A stretch of 64,000 bases of DNA from Gaertneriomyces semiglobifer (GCA_025558075.1 JAHLKF010000014.1:186001-250000); one strand, 5' to 3'. Positions 11,254-24,691 are shown, numbered from the stretch's first letter. A program made the numbers and translations. The notes: a model not told the origin generated them from the sequence alone.

Positions 11254-12927
11254 GTGCCCCGAGACCACAGGATGGCACTCCCGCGTGTGGCTTGCCAAGA
11301 GAGAAAAGTAAAGAGAAATTTGCAAAAGCGCTGAAAGGGTGTCGAATGTAAGGCTTGTGAGAGAGAGCTAGGTAGAAGAAGCGAGTATGATTTTGTACCT
11401 TGGTATTTGTGCGATAATTTTTCAACGAGAGTAAGATGAAACGGAAAGATGACTGTCCCTGTTGGTGGTGAAAGAGGGAGCACGCAGTTGATTGTGTGTG
11501 GTTATGGATGGTTCGGTCGCAAACTCGCCTTCCCTGCTCGAGTGATGGATATATTTACAGAGACACACACGCCCTACGAACGGGAATCTCTCACTCGCAG
11601 CAATAGCAAAGGGTTCTCTCCTCGCAACAAGACTCGCAACAAGACTCGCAACAAAACTCGTTACGAAAACCCCCCCTGCATGCAATGGCAGCCGGATGTG
11701 TATGTGTGTGTGTGGGTGAGTGTGTGCAGTGGGTTGGTTGGGGATGACTGACTGGGGTGGGGTCTTCACGCGTTACTTATTGATTACTAGTAACTGGTGA
11801 GCGCTGCGGAAGAGGCCGTGTGTGTCGTTTTGTGTTTGCCCACAAATAGTTGAATTGTTGAATTAGCGAAGGGGGGGGGGGGGCAAACGGTGTTGATATT
11901 AGTAATGATATGATTTGATGAGTGGGGGGTTGGGAATTGGGAATTGGGAATTGGGTTGGGGGAAAGGGGGAGCCGGAAAGAAAGAAGAAGAAGGAAGGAA
12001 TGCATACTATGCATATGCGAATTGATTGGACATGACACCCCCCCCCCCCCCCCCCCCCGTTCATGTTCAGTTCATTCACAATTGAATTTCAACTGCCTTT
12101 CTTTCTTTCTGAATTTGAATTCTGCTCTGCTCATGCCATCTGCTTCTAATTCTTTACTGCTTCTGTCTGTGTGTGTGTAATCTCATAATGGCATAGTAAT
12201 AATAATAATAATTGAGAAGAAAACCCCGCGACTTGAGAATTGACTGATGTCCATTCACGCTCACAACCCAGTCGCTACACACACACACACACATAATAAC
12301 GCACACCCCCCCCCCCCCCCCCCCTCGCAAGCGCATTCTTCGCAATTATCAAAGGGGGGGGCACAACATCACAAAATGGTCTTCGCAAGCCAAGACGCTC
12401 CCTCGCCATAGATACGCCAGGTGAATTGATTCAATGCAAAAACTAACACAACACTACTAAAGGTGACTTGCTTCCTTGCTTGCATCCTGTATCAGTCCCC
12501 CCATTTATTTATCAGAGTGAGAGAGTGAAGGAGAGTGAAAAGACTAGTAGTATCATTATATATAACCACCCAACAACCCACATCCACTTCCCCAACCAGT
12601 GATACCCCCCGCCCCCCGCCGTCATTGACTGGCAACCGAAATACACACCCACCAACCACCCACCAACTGCTATAAGCAACTTGTAGTTGTAACAAAAAAG
12701 GGGCAATCCACATCTATATAATAGCATTGGCCACATTCCCGCACTCACTGACAGCAAAAAAAAGGTCCTAGAGACCTCCTCTCTTCCATAAAAAGGTATG
12801 TACTGGCCTTTCCGCCAACGAGTGATGTGAACCCCATAGAAAAGCCCTTTGGTCGAACCTCTACGATCTAGTACCTCGCTTACTTCCAGAACAATGCTAA
12901 CTCCAAGCCTTTTGCGGTTTGCCATAG
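11254..12927. repeat. Simple-repeat-rich divergent intergenic region with long C and G runs
   Basis: This 1.67 kb gap separates the divergent WDR26-like and CHD genes. It holds a 12-base unit (acaagactcgca) repeated about three times near 11625-11662, a TG-rich patch near 11700, and a run of 13 G at 11871-11883. Further on are a GGGAATT repeat near 11934-11955, 21 C at 12038-12058, TAA repeats near 12199, a CA repeat near 12280 and 19 C at 12306-12324. Open frames here are by-products of the repeats. Long C/G runs could form i-motif or G-quadruplex structures, and homopolymer lengths may be misassembled. Confidence 0.8.
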
Positions 12928-15900
12928 ATGAGCGACCGAGCGGAAAGCGAAAGCGGGACGCTAACTGACAATGAGGCCGGCATGTCTTCGAGGAGATCCG
13001 TCCCTGAACCAGACGACTCCCCAACGGACTCGACGCTTTCGGATCTCTCAGAGCACGAGAACTCGGACCAGTCCGACCAGGAAGACGACGACGATGACGA
13101 CGATGAGAATGACAGTGTGGCAAACCATCCCACTAACGGGCGGCAACCAGGTGCTGCCGGCGTAGCGTCGTCTCCCATCTACGACGATATCATAGACTAT
13201 TCAGATGTAAGTACATACCTTGTCGTATCTCTTCCTCACCACTTGCCGCATGAACCGTTGACTGACATGTGTGTATTACCCCCCCCCGACAGACCGAGGA
13301 TGAGAAAGACGCCGAAGATGACGAGGACTTTGACGACGAAACAGAACGCAAAAAGTCATCACGGAACGCAAAAGCGACAAAGACAAAGAAACAAACGTCG
13401 ATACCATCCAAAGCCAAGACATCCAAAGCCTCAAACGGCGCGTCAAAACCCAAATCACAAAAGTCTTCGGGTGGTTCATATGGAGGCTCTGGGAAAGCCA
13501 TACCGTCGGACTCGGTGCATATACCGATGGGCGACAAAAGCACAATCGAAAAGCTGGTTTCCTGGCGCGTCAATGACGATGGGAGTGAGGATATCCTTGT
13601 CAAGTACAAGAATCTGGGCTATGTACACGCCGACTGGTTGCCACGACAAGAGGTGGAACGCCAATCCGGCCCGCAAGGCAAAACAAGGGTCAAGCGCTTC
13701 ATGGACAAGCCACTTTGGGAAACCCGGTGGAGCGATGAAGAGGCGATCAACCCGGGTTTCACCAAAATCGACAGGTTACTGGATGAAGGGGAACTCGAGC
13801 AAGATCAGGTTTACTATCTCGTCAAATGGTGTTCACAGCCTTACGATGCCAGCACATGGGAATCAGCAGAGCTCATCAAGGAGCTTGATGCCGATAAAAT
13901 CACCGAGTTCAGCCAGCGAAGAGTCTACGACAATGTCAAAGAGGTCAGCTACCGAAATGCCAGCAGGCGGCCGCCGGCCAAAGAATGGCGCAAGATGGAC
14001 GAGTCGCCCGTATACAAAAACGACATGCAACTGCGACCCTATCAGTTAGAAGGGTTGAACTGGCTCTTGTTTTGCTGGTACAACCGGCAGAACAGTATTC
14101 TCGCTGATGAGATGGGTCTCGGAAAGACGGTGCAGTCTACTGTATTCCTCAACTATTTGTATGAGAGACTCAACATCCGAGGCCCATTTCTCATCATTAC
14201 TCCGTTGTCCACCATTGGCAACTGGGAAAGAGAAATCAAGACCTGGACAGACATGAACGTCGTCGTCTACCATGGCCGCGATGTCTCTAGGAACTTGATC
14301 GTGGAGACCGAATACTACTTTCGAGACGAGCGAGGCCGGCCTATTCCAAATATCTACAAGTTTGACATTGTCTTGACCACCTATGAAATGGCCATGGTGG
14401 GCGTCAATCATCTCAAACCCGTTCCATGGCGCTGCTGCGTTTTGGACGAGGCGCATCGTCTCAAGAACAAGGCATCCAAAGTATCCGAATTGCTTAAAAC
14501 GTATCACATGGAGCATCGAGTGCTGCTGACCGGTACACCCCTGCAGAACTCATTGGATGAGTTGTGGGCGCTGTTGAACTTTTTGCAGCCAGACCGGTTT
14601 GGGTCTGAGTCCGAGTTCCAAACAAATTACGGGTCACTGACCACTGCTGCGGATGTAGAAAAGCTTCAAGGGTTATTGAAGCCCCTCATGCTACGGCGGA
14701 TGAAGGAAGATGTCGAAAAGTCGATTCCTGTCAAGGAAGAGACGGTCGTAGAGGTGGAACTGACGACGACTCAAAAGAAGTGGTACCGGTCCATCCTTGA
14801 ACGCAACTTTACCTGGCTCAAACAAGGCGCCAAAAAGCAAAATGTGCCCAACTTGATCAACACCATGATTGAGCTACGGAAATGTTGTATACATCCTTTT
14901 CTATTAAAGGGCGCGGAGGAGCAAATCTTTCAGGAGAATCCAGTCACGACGATGGATGGGCACCTACAAGTGTTGATTCAGGCGTCTGGAAAGATGGTCC
15001 TGATTGACAAGCTGTTAACCAAGCTGAGAGCCGGTGGACACAAGGTCCTCATCTTCTCACAAATGACCCGGTGTTTGGATATTATCCAGGAATACCTTCG
15101 CGGGCGTCACTGGGGGTTCGAACGGATCGACGGAGGAGTGCGCAGTGATCTGCGTCAGGCCGCGATCGATCGGTTCTCGGCACCTGAAAGCGATTCGTTC
15201 GTGTTCCTGTTGTGTACGCGTGCGGGGGGTGTTGGTATTAACTTGACAGCGGCGGATACTTGTATCATTTTTGATAGTGATTGGAACCCACAGAATGATT
15301 TGCAAGCGCAGAGTCGTGTGCATCGGATCGGACAGAAGAAGCCTGTTCAGATATACCGACTCATCACGCGGAATACGTACGAACGGGATATGTTTGATCG
15401 TGCGAGTATGAAGCTTGGTTTGGATAAGGCCATTTTGCAAAGAATGGATGGGGATGTGCTTGATGGGTTGGATGCCACTGGTAAGCCGTCCTCCTCCATG
15501 TCCAAAGCAGAGATTGAAGAACTGTTGAAGAAGGGCGCGTATGGAGCCATGTTGGATGATGATGCTAGCAATTCGTTTTTGGATGAAGATATCGACAGCA
15601 TTTTGGCGCGACGGACACAAGTCGTCAAGCACGATTCCAAGGTTGCCAATTCGGAGAAAGGGTCGATTTTTTCCAAGGCTACGTTTTCTGCTTCGAATGG
15701 AGATGATGTGGACCTGAATGATCCGAATTTCTGGGATAAAATGGCAGAAAAGGCCAAACTGGATATCGTCGAGGTGCAGCCGGAAGCTGAGCTTATTTTG
15801 GATCTCCCGCGTCAACGCCGGCAGGTTCAGCGGTTTGGTGCCGCGAGTCGGGATAGCCCGTACACGGAAGACGCAGATGACGAACCGGAGAAGAAAGCCC

Positions 15901-18674
15901 CCCCGAAGCCGGACAAGAGCGACCTGCCCAAACCGTGGGCGTTGGCCGAGAAAACGCGATTGGAACGTGCCATGATGGTGCATGGGTTTGCCAAATGGGA
16001 CGAAATCACAGCCGAGCATCTCAATCGCCGGAAAGTGGAAGATGTCAAAGCGTGTGCCTTGGCGTTGGTCTTTCATGGTCTGAAAATCGCGGGTAAAAGT
16101 GCGGAACCGGATGTTGTGAGTGATGTCAAGGCGGTGCTTGCCCAAGAAATGGGGTGTGTGATTGATGAGGATAATCTTAGTATCCCTGAAGCACCGTATC
16201 CCGGCGCCACGAAGAAACAGATTACAGAGTATCGATCCTTTTTGATTGAAGCGCCTCCAGAGTATTTTGACCATTTGGAGAGACGGGCAAAGAACATGTT
16301 GATGCGGATTTCGTTAATGTATTGTATTCGGGAAAAGATCAAGCCGCACAAGGATATGAAGATCCCACGTGTGAATGGCACAGCGCCTGCGGAATGGTGG
16401 GGTGCGAATGAGGACCGGGATCTGTTGATTGGGATTAGCAAGCATGGGTATCAGCAGTATGATAAGATGCAGATGGACCCTGAGCTCTGCTTTTTTGCGC
16501 GGACGTTTTCCGAAGTCCCGGGGTCTGATGGGAGTACGGATGTGATTGTCGATACGGAGCTTGCTGCTGAGGCGGTGGATGCGGCGGATGCAGCAGAGGT
16601 TGCGGATGCGGCGGATCCGGAAATCGGTGATAGGAAAGAGAATGATGATTTGATGGATATAGATGATGGGGATGAGCCTGTGCCGACGAATGTGGATGGT
16701 GTCGCGCCGGGGTCTGAACCGGGGTCGGGCACGAATACGCCGGCGTTGGAAGAGAAAGATCTTGCACCTGTGAAAACTGGGGGTCTTCATTTCCCGTCAC
16801 CCAGCGATATTGGGTTTAGGCTACGAAGAGTCGTGTCTGCCTTTATGAAGGTGTTGAATGCTGCGGCAAAGGAGGAAGCTAAGCGTCAACAGGCTGAAGA
16901 ACGGACGCGGTTAAAGCAGGAGAAGGAGCAGGAAAAACAGCGTGCAAAAGAATATGATATGACGCGCCGTGAAAAGCAGGAGTTTATACGGACCTTAATC
17001 TCTTTTGGAGTCGAGACTGACCCGAAAGATCGCAGTCAACGGGATTGGACGCGGTTCAAGGAGCTTTCCAACCTCCGTAAATCTCATGATGCATTAGAGG
17101 CACATTATCAGAAGATTGTCAGTACCTGTGAGGCTGTTATTCGGCAGACCGAGGAGGCTGCCACCAATGAAGATGGCCAGGCGGTGATTGACGAAGAGGA
17201 ACAGAAACGACGGGATAAGGAAGCTGGTGAGCCTATTACGTACGATAAGGCCAAGAAGTTGTTGAAGCGCATTGATCAAATGCGTGTTCTACGTGATGAG
17301 ATATTGACGCATCCGGAAGTGGATCAGCGGTTGGCTCATTATAAGCGAAATGGACGTTCTGGGCTACCTAGTTGGTGGAGTACGGACTATGACAAGCCGT
17401 TCTTGCTTGGTATTGCGAAATGGGGACTCCACAGGAGCGATCTTATCATGGAAGGTACGCATTTTCTTTTGTATGCATGTGCCTTATTTATTAGACAGTG
17501 ACCCATGTTGTCTTGTGCTTTTCTAGATCGTGAGTCTGTGTTCTACCAGCTTCATCAAGAGTTTCTGCAATCTCTAGAGGTCAGACGTGATCAAGACATT
17601 GGCAAGGACGAGCTCGTGGACGGCAAATGGGAGGAAAAGTTCTGGATGCGGGAAGCGGTGGCTTTACGGAGATTTGAGGCGTTGTGTGATGCAGCCCAAA
17701 AACCGCTTCCGCCACCAAAGCCAGCGAAGAAGCCCAAAGGGCGCAAATCGAAGCAGCCTACGCCTGAACTTCCCGATGACGACGAGTATCAAGAATATTC
17801 GGGCAAGTCGGTGCGACTGAAGCTCAAGTTTGAACGGAAAGATGCAGAAGCAGAGTCACCTACACCACCTGAGAGGAAACGCAAGCGGGCGCCTGCGAAG
17901 AAGGCCGAAGGGACGACGACGGCAGCGAAGCCGAAGAAGACGCGTACTGCTACTAAGAAAGAAGTGCCTGTACAACCGACCCCGGAAGAAGCAGAGCCTG
18001 TCTATCAAAGCAGCCCCGTTTACGAGGAACCGGAACCTTACTCCAGCAGTCAGTTGCATAGCGATGACTTTGACCTATCTGACCTTGAAACTCTCCCATC
18101 AACACACGCGAGCTACCACTCGGACAGTATAGACAGTGGTGATGATACCGATGAGATGCTTCGTGCCGCGGAAGCACGGACGGATCCGATGCGGAAGCGA
18201 AAGCGAATGGCCATGTCACCGTCGGACCTCGACCGCTATAGGTCTAGCCCACTAGACCCCGACCGGAAAAAGAAACGGTCACGCAAATCGTTGCCATCCG
18301 AGTTGGATTTCGGAAACGATCGAAAGCATAAGCGAAAATCGAAATCCCATAGTCGTAGTTCGACGGCTGATCGGGATGGTTCGGAGCTTGCTGGGTATGT
18401 GGGATCGCAGCAGCCACAGATGGGGCGGCCGAAGAGTGGTGGTCATGGACATGGGTACCTTCCTTCAGACACTTATTTGCCGTATCCACATGCCCACCCA
18501 CATCCGCATTCTCATTCTCATTCGCACTCGCATTCAATTCCACATCCGCACCATCAACCGCATTCACGGAAACGCTATTCGATGGAATTCCTGCATCATC
18601 AGGCTCAGGCGGAACAGCAACCGGACTATGGGCACAACAGGCCTGAACCTACGGAGGAGAGTTTCCTCTATTGA
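12928..18674 (+). CDS. CHD-family chromatin remodeller, subfamily III (CHD6-9/Kismet) type
   Basis: Three exons, 12928..13206, 13293..17454 and 17527..18674, give 1862 aa. The N-terminus is acidic. Tandem chromodomains lie around residues 178-235 and 248-300 (VKYKNLGYVHADWLP; YYLVKWCSQPYDASTWE). The SNF2 ATPase follows: LADEMGLGKT at about 364-372, DEAH at about 478-481, LLTGTPLQN, and C-terminal helicase motifs QAQSRVHRIGQ. WTDMNVVVYHG, NVPNLINTMIELRKCC and HPFLLKGAEE resemble CHD6-9 more than CHD1 or Mi-2. The downstream region is charged and probably holds SANT/SLIDE-like elements. The C-terminus is basic and His/Pro/Ser-rich. I see no BRK domain. It acts in the nucleus, sliding nucleosomes. 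Subfamily placement is from remembered motifs; a tree would settle it. Confidence 0.88.
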
Positions 18675-18959
18675 TGATGATTTTCTTTTTTTCTTCTTCT
18701 GTAAATTTTATTTCCTCTATACTAGAAGCTTTTTAATACATGTACCTTTCGTTTGATGAACTTGTTTGATGATGTACAATGTCGGTTTCCGTTTCCACCA
18801 GATTCACTGTGAGGGTGTGTTGTTGTAAGTTTTGACGCGCATCGGGAAAATGAGCAAGTCCCCAGTGTCAAAGCGCGTAGAGAACAAGCAGCCTCTGGTA
18901 GCAAAACCGTGTTTCTACCAAGGGTAGATATCCATTCATCCTAGATTCGGAACGCAAAT

Positions 18960-21900
18960 ATGGCGAGTAGTCTCCGGAGAGAAGAGAGCGTTCATAGACG
19001 CTCGTTATCGACGCCGTTAGGCGTGGTGCCGCCGCATTCTCCTGATGTCAAGCCGTCGCCATCAGCAGACAGTTTACCGATGCGACGGTTTACTCCATCC
19101 GTCGCTGAGAACCCGTTTGAACAAGTTTTGGAGAATGAGCATCCATGGACGATACTGGATATTGGTGCCAATGCCATTTCGGTGGGTGTTTGGAAGATTG
19201 AGAAGGTCGTAAAGCGATTTGTGTAAAACTCATGTTTATCATTTGGTTGGATGCTTTTTTTTTGTTTAGGGGATAATGAATGATCCTAATGAGCAGAAGA
19301 AATCAGGGTTGAAGATATCAAAGGGCATGGACAACCTTCCCATCATTCCACCCACACCCATACGGAAAGTCGCCACTTCAGAATTCGAGCCGTACATGAA
19401 ATCGTTGGGTGATGTGTATGCAAAGTACCAGCTCAACCGAGTTGTTGGTCTAGCGACAGCCACGGAAGGGACACCCATTCTTGCAACGATGGATGAACCC
19501 TCTCCCTCATTTGCCAATTTTGACGAACTGAGTTCGCGACTCGGTATGACCCCCGTCCAGCGGAAACCACCCAACGCGTATGCTGGCATGTCAGCAATGG
19601 AAAGAAACCGACTAAGAGCGGCCAACCTCCCGCCATTAGCGACCGTGCCCACCACCTTTATGGAACCCGAATTCAACCTGAGTAACCCGCACACCTTTGC
19701 ACAAGTCTGCGATAACGCGAACATCACTATGGGGAATAAACAGGATACGTCAACCGCCAATGCGGTGTTGCAGGAGAAACTGTCACATTATCTGGACACG
19801 ATAGAGTTACATCTAATAAAGGAAATTTCACGACGGTCGTCGTCGTTCTTTGCCGCGTTGTCCAACCTTCAAGCCCTTCATGAGGAAACTCATACATGCG
19901 TGGAACAGATTCAGGATCTGAGGAAGAAGCTGGGTAAAATCTCTCAGACGAGTGTAAGGAAGAGTCTGGATGTGGTGCGGTTGAAGCGACGACGAGTAAA
20001 TTTGAATATTCTTCATGGGGGAGTCAAATTGGTCGCTGAGATCCGACACACTCAGCCAATGATACAGATCTTACTTGGTCAAGGTGATTACGTGGCGGCG
20101 TTGGACATGATCGAACACGCGAGCATGATGTTGCAAGGCCGGGAAGTGGGTGGGGTAGCAACAGAAAAGGCTCTCACAGTACCCCACGACCCCTCAAATA
20201 TCAACGAAGATACGAGCCCGACTCCGCAGTTGGATTTAAGACGAGTCGGCGCTTTGAATGGGTTTAGTGACCATCTTGCTAATCTGTCAAGGACAATTGG
20301 GACAATGATGGAAAATGAGTTTGTCAAGATTGCGCTTTCGGAAGTACGAGAGGCTGTTGCGATATTGGACGTGGCTCAGGCCGTCAAGACAAGTCAGGCG
20401 CCGGGGTCGGATTGGGTCAAACGGATATTAGGCGCAGCCGACACTCTGCATTCCATTAATACATCAACGACCTCGTTTGACACATCAATGCTCGTTGCAG
20501 AGGAACGGTTGAAGGGACGTTTGTCACCGCTTGTACTTGGCTTACTGCGCATGGATAGATTAGGAAGCGCCTTGCAACTTTATAAGGATTCCTTGTTGCG
20601 CGAAATCAAGTTAGTTTCGAAAAAGGTAGGGAACACTAAAAGTATCTCGAGGAAAAAAAAGCGAGCTTGCTGAGATCTTGTGGTTTAGCATTACCCGGCA
20701 GTACCCAATGAAAGCGGCGAGTCACCTGTGTCTATAGAGATATCAACCGACAGTAAAAACCAGCAGCAAAGTGCACTCGCGAGACATTTACGTTCAATGT
20801 CACCCGATGCATTTTATGAGCTACTACTGCTCATCTATATCACATTACTACAGTTGCTTCAACGTGTAGCTATTGTACACGGGGTCATCGTATTGATTGT
20901 CAAGGAGTCGCAAAGTCGCGGTCTTGTGATAGGCGCACACAGTGGTAAAGGATTGGGACCCATTTCAAGGCCGTCGTCCCCCGAACCGCCAGGAAAGCTT
21001 ACCCGACGGATAAGCGACGATGACGACGAATTCGGGTCCGCAGCAACTCTGGATTTTGATCTTTACTCACCTGCTGCGGCATCTGCGACGACCGATAAAC
21101 AGATCTCGTCACCGTTGGATGCTGATGCCGCGGGCGGGTCATCGACATACGGCCAGATGATATCGGAATCTTCTAATGTTTTGTTTGTTGGTTCTGACCT
21201 CGCTCATGTCAGATGCGCGAAATTGATTGGAGTCCGGTCAGAACAGAATTCCCAGTTAAGCCCGGCGGACTTCTTCAAGATGTACGGTACGACCTGGGAG
21301 TTCATAGCTGGTGGTGAAGCTCTATGTGGTCGAATGTGCTTTGGCCTAAAAGGAACCCTGATATCCCAGGCCAAAACGTTTATCAATCGGTTTCACGAGG
21401 AGCGATCCAAACAGGTGGCTCACCTCGTGGAAACCGAACAATGGACGCAATCTGAAGTTCCTGCTGATTTCCAGCAATTGACAAATCAGTTCTTATCTGT
21501 GGGTGGAAAGGAACTGTCAACTGAGGATCGTGCGTCCAGCAATGAATCCATTCAGGGACCCGCCCCGGACGACGATGGAGACCTCACGTCTTTAGCATCG
21601 GTGCAGGATAGCGGCGCACTGCTTTCGCCAAAAGCCACTGAAGGCAAAAGTCAACGTTATCTGATCATTGACGGTCAAAAGTACAACGTCGTGGCATGCG
21701 TCCTTCTGTTCCTTAAAATGTTGACAGAGTACATTAAATGCATGGAAAGCATACCGGGCCTCACCACAGAAGTACTGAATCGGATAGCGGAAATCCTCAA
21801 GTTATTCAACTCGAGAACTTGTCAGGTGATTCTTGGTGCGGGCGCCATGAGATCTGCTGGATTGAAAAATATCAGTGCCAAACACATTGCGTTAGCGGCG

Positions 21901-22821
21901 CAGGTTCTAGGAGTGGTCATCGCTGTGATGCCACATTTGAAGGAAAAGATAAAAGCCTCTCTGCCACCGAAACAGCAGATTTTGTTGGGAGACTTTGATC
22001 GACTGCTACGAGTATGTTATCACTCAAATCGCTGACTGGACCTCACCCACTGGACGGTATACTTATAGATTGCTTACGTAGGATTACAAAGATCACCAAG
22101 GAGAGCTTTACGGAAAGCTACTCAGTATTATGGAGGATTTTTGCCTTTCTCAATGTGAACGGTTGCAGAACATCAAATGGGATGAACCTGAGCCCTCGCA
22201 ATTCAACAATGAGGAAGGGGCTAGTGTCTACATGGTAGACATGGTGAGGCAGACGGCGACGTTGCACAAAGTGCTGAATAGATACCTCCCCTCAGATACC
22301 ATGAAGGTGAGAGTCAGGGTCATGCCTCTGGTCGAGATGGTAACTGATTGATACTCCCCCCAGTCCATAATGAATAACATTTTCAAGCTGTATAATCATC
22401 GGCTTGGTGACAAGCTCAAGGATGTCGATCTCTTTTCTGGGGCGGCCAAGAACAGGTACGTTGAAATGATGTATAAACCGAACCACTGCGCTTCCCTATA
22501 ACTTACCCTCGACCCTCCCCCAGGCTTTTAATAGATGTACAATACCTGATCCAAAAGCTGTCCGCCCTAGATGGCGTTGATGGGCCAGGAAACCATCTCG
22601 AAGTACTGGTAAACAACACAAAAATAAAAGATAAGCGAGCGCAAATCGTCTTGCCACTGCCACCGGCAGGAAATACGCAACGACGGTCGTTTGACGCTGG
22701 ACAAGCTAAACCTGCGACTGCGGGCGGTCAACCGCCGCCGCCGCCGCCGCCTAAGAAATCGAACTTTGCTTCGGCGTGGGGAAACATGCTAAGATCCAAA
22801 ACAAGTGGTGGAGAAGGATGA
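18960..22821 (+). CDS. VPS54: VPS54, subunit of the GARP tethering complex
   Basis: Six exons: 18960..19181, 19270..20625, 20689..22011, 22082..22306, 22364..22455, 22524..22821, giving 1171 aa. The N-terminus is Ser/Pro-rich; ISGIMNDPNEQ across the first junction corresponds to the family's 'LNDP' element. A helical COG/GARP rod follows (LIKEISRRSSSFFAALSNLQALHEET; VRLKRRRVNLNILHGG). The middle carries a disordered insert. The C-terminal Vps54 domain includes DFFKMYGTTWEFI, FINRFHEERSKQ, AAQVLGVVIAVMPHLKEKIKA and RYLPSDTMKSIMNNIFKLYNHRL. GARP tethers endosome-derived vesicles at the trans-Golgi. The protein ends in a proline run (PPPPPPPKK) and a basic tail. The N-terminal exon boundary is the least certain. 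Confidence 0.88.
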
Positions 22822-22989
22822 AGAGAGAGGGTGTCAATTCTTATGTTCATATATACCTGCATGCGTCATGTATACCACATTACATAGCCATTTCATCATT
22901 TTCCCAGTGGGAACTTCATATACCCGTACGTTTGCGACTCAAGCCCCGCATTTGCCAAGCTGAGGACATTAACATTATAAAATTATAGA

Positions 22990-24260
22990 TTCACATTTTT
23001 CTTGTCGTCCATTCATTGGATGTTTGTTTACACTGTATAAGATTGTCTCACGAAGTCCACACCCACGCCTGCCATTTCAACAGTAATACAGACTTGTTCG
23101 AGGCCTATTCTACACTGCAGAAGACCACCAAGCAGCAGCTCGAGGGCACTGATTGTCGTAAATAGCCCTACGCGCGGCATACAAAGTTCTCGCAGATGTC
23201 TCCGGCAGCGTGGGAGCTGAAGATGCTTTTGCCACCTGATGAGGGTAGAGCGATTGGTGAACGACAACAAGAAGATGGTCGTCGAGAACTTCACGCCATC
23301 GACGCACACGGCGAAAAGCATAAGGTTGGCCGCCCGTAAACTCTGCCATAATCCTAAGGCCAGAACCTACATCCACGAAGCCGAGGGGGTTGACAGCGCT
23401 GGCCTTCAAGAAGCAATGGAGACTTACAAAGCAGATGAAGACGAATACGCAAATTGTAGAGGAGATCCGTGCTGTGGCCACCACTGCCATCACCAGGACC
23501 AAAAGTGACATGAAGAAGCTGTTGTTGGAAACCGACAACAACTGCATCAAGCGTGTCAATCGTCTGCAACTCCATAGCCTGGCAAAGCCTCGGTACCGCA
23601 CTTGCACAGGGCCGCAGATTTGGTACGTTCGTGAAAACAGACAGATCAGGCTAAAGAATACTTATTGTTAGTCCATAGCGAGGGCTGACAGCAGGAATGA
23701 TAGCCGGCGAAGACCAGAAGCTTCTGAAGAACAAGTTCTGGGAGACCATGGACGCAAGCCCTCCGCCAAATCTACGAGGATCATACGGATGCCCTCGAGC
23801 TCGCTGGGTTAGTGCATCACCCGCATTGTCATGTTTCGGCTTAAACTGATCGCGCGTGATAGCTACCTGCAGGGTGTGATGAACCAGGATCTGAACCTCT
23901 ACCAAAGGCAACCGAATGCGAAGGAGGTCCCAAAGGAGGATAAGGACCGTGACGACTTCCAATTGAGCGACAACAACGCTGAGTACGTTTGGGCGCTCGC
24001 GCAACGCGAAAGTCAGCGTCGCAGGTCCGGAGCAGAGGAAACAACGTTGCAGGGAATTGACGACGTGGACGTCGATGAGAATGCAAGAGGGGATCACGTA
24101 TACGAGATCGACGATGCCATCGACGAAATCCCTGACGCCGGAGCTGAAGTCCTTCAGGAGGCGGAGACCAAAAGCTCAAACTGGTCTGCAGCCTAAGGCC
24201 ATCATCCAAATGGTCCGTCCGCACTTTTCCTGGCTTGCGCTACCATGGAAGACTCCAGTG
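22990..24260 (+). pseudogene. Cluster of broken reading frames, possible decayed gene or element
   Basis: Several short frames on the plus strand succeed one another in different phases (about 23239-23508, 23390-23671, 23696-23850, 23831-24196). They have protein-like composition: helical, charged stretches such as VEEIRAVATTAITRTKSDMK and an acidic end with GIDDVDVDENARGD. I could not join them by credible splice sites. Opposite-strand frames overlap them. I recognise no transposase, reverse transcriptase or other family. A frame-broken gene or mobile-element remnant is the likeliest reading; an unusual multi-exon gene remains possible. Confidence 0.3.
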
Positions 24261-24369
24261 TAGTTGGGGAATTGAACGATATTCCATGTAAGCGATGCGT
24301 TGCCTGGTGATGAAAACGGGCCATCGTATAGCCAAGGAGCGATTTTTACAATGACCCAATACTAGCAGA

Positions 24370-24511
24370 CATTTGCAACTCAGCTGGAAAATTAGTCCGC
24401 GGTATCGACCAATCTTAGGTAACGAATTGACGTCCTACCAGTGTCTGCTTCTGTGGTAGTGTTCACAGCTGGCCCACTACGGCGAGTAACTTTCCAGCTG
24501 AGTTGCAAATG
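24370..24511. repeat. 21-bp perfect inverted repeat with ~100-bp spacer
   Basis: The left arm 24370..24390 and right arm 24491..24511 are perfect reverse complements (core TTGCAACTCAGCTGG); similarity continues imperfectly inward. The DNA could form a hairpin or be the ends of a small MITE-like element. No target-site duplication is obvious beside it. Confidence 0.7.
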
Positions 24512-24643
24512 CCACTTTCCCACTGCTGGCGCGCAGGTGCCGCATTTGGGTCTTGGGGATGATCGGCCAATAAGTCCATGGCAGGAAGAGCTGGACGAAC
24601 AGTCATTCTTATGCAACATTAGCGATGTATTACTAGAACAGGT

Positions 24644-24691
24644 ACAGACGGACTATGTGACAGACGGACTATGTGACAGACGGACTATGTG
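24644..24691. repeat. Tandem repeat of a 15-bp unit, three copies
   Basis: The unit acagacggactatgtg (period 15, sharing its edge base) occurs three times in a row between about 24644 and 24691, in the 3' flank of the RING gene. No coding role is visible. Confidence 0.8.

Noticed and set aside
12512..13123. 203-codon minus-strand frame over the CHD start
   Set aside because: Antisense to the acidic CHD N-terminus and repeat DNA; Ser-run and Arg-rich product is an artefact.
15057..16274. 405-codon minus-strand open frame
   Set aside because: Lies wholly antisense to the CHD coding exon. Its Arg/Ile/His-rich composition is what the reverse complement of that exon gives, and no domain is visible.
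16314..16800. Two overlapping minus-strand frames over 120 codons
   Set aside because: Antisense to the acidic, Ala-repeat part of CHD; composition reflects that repeat.
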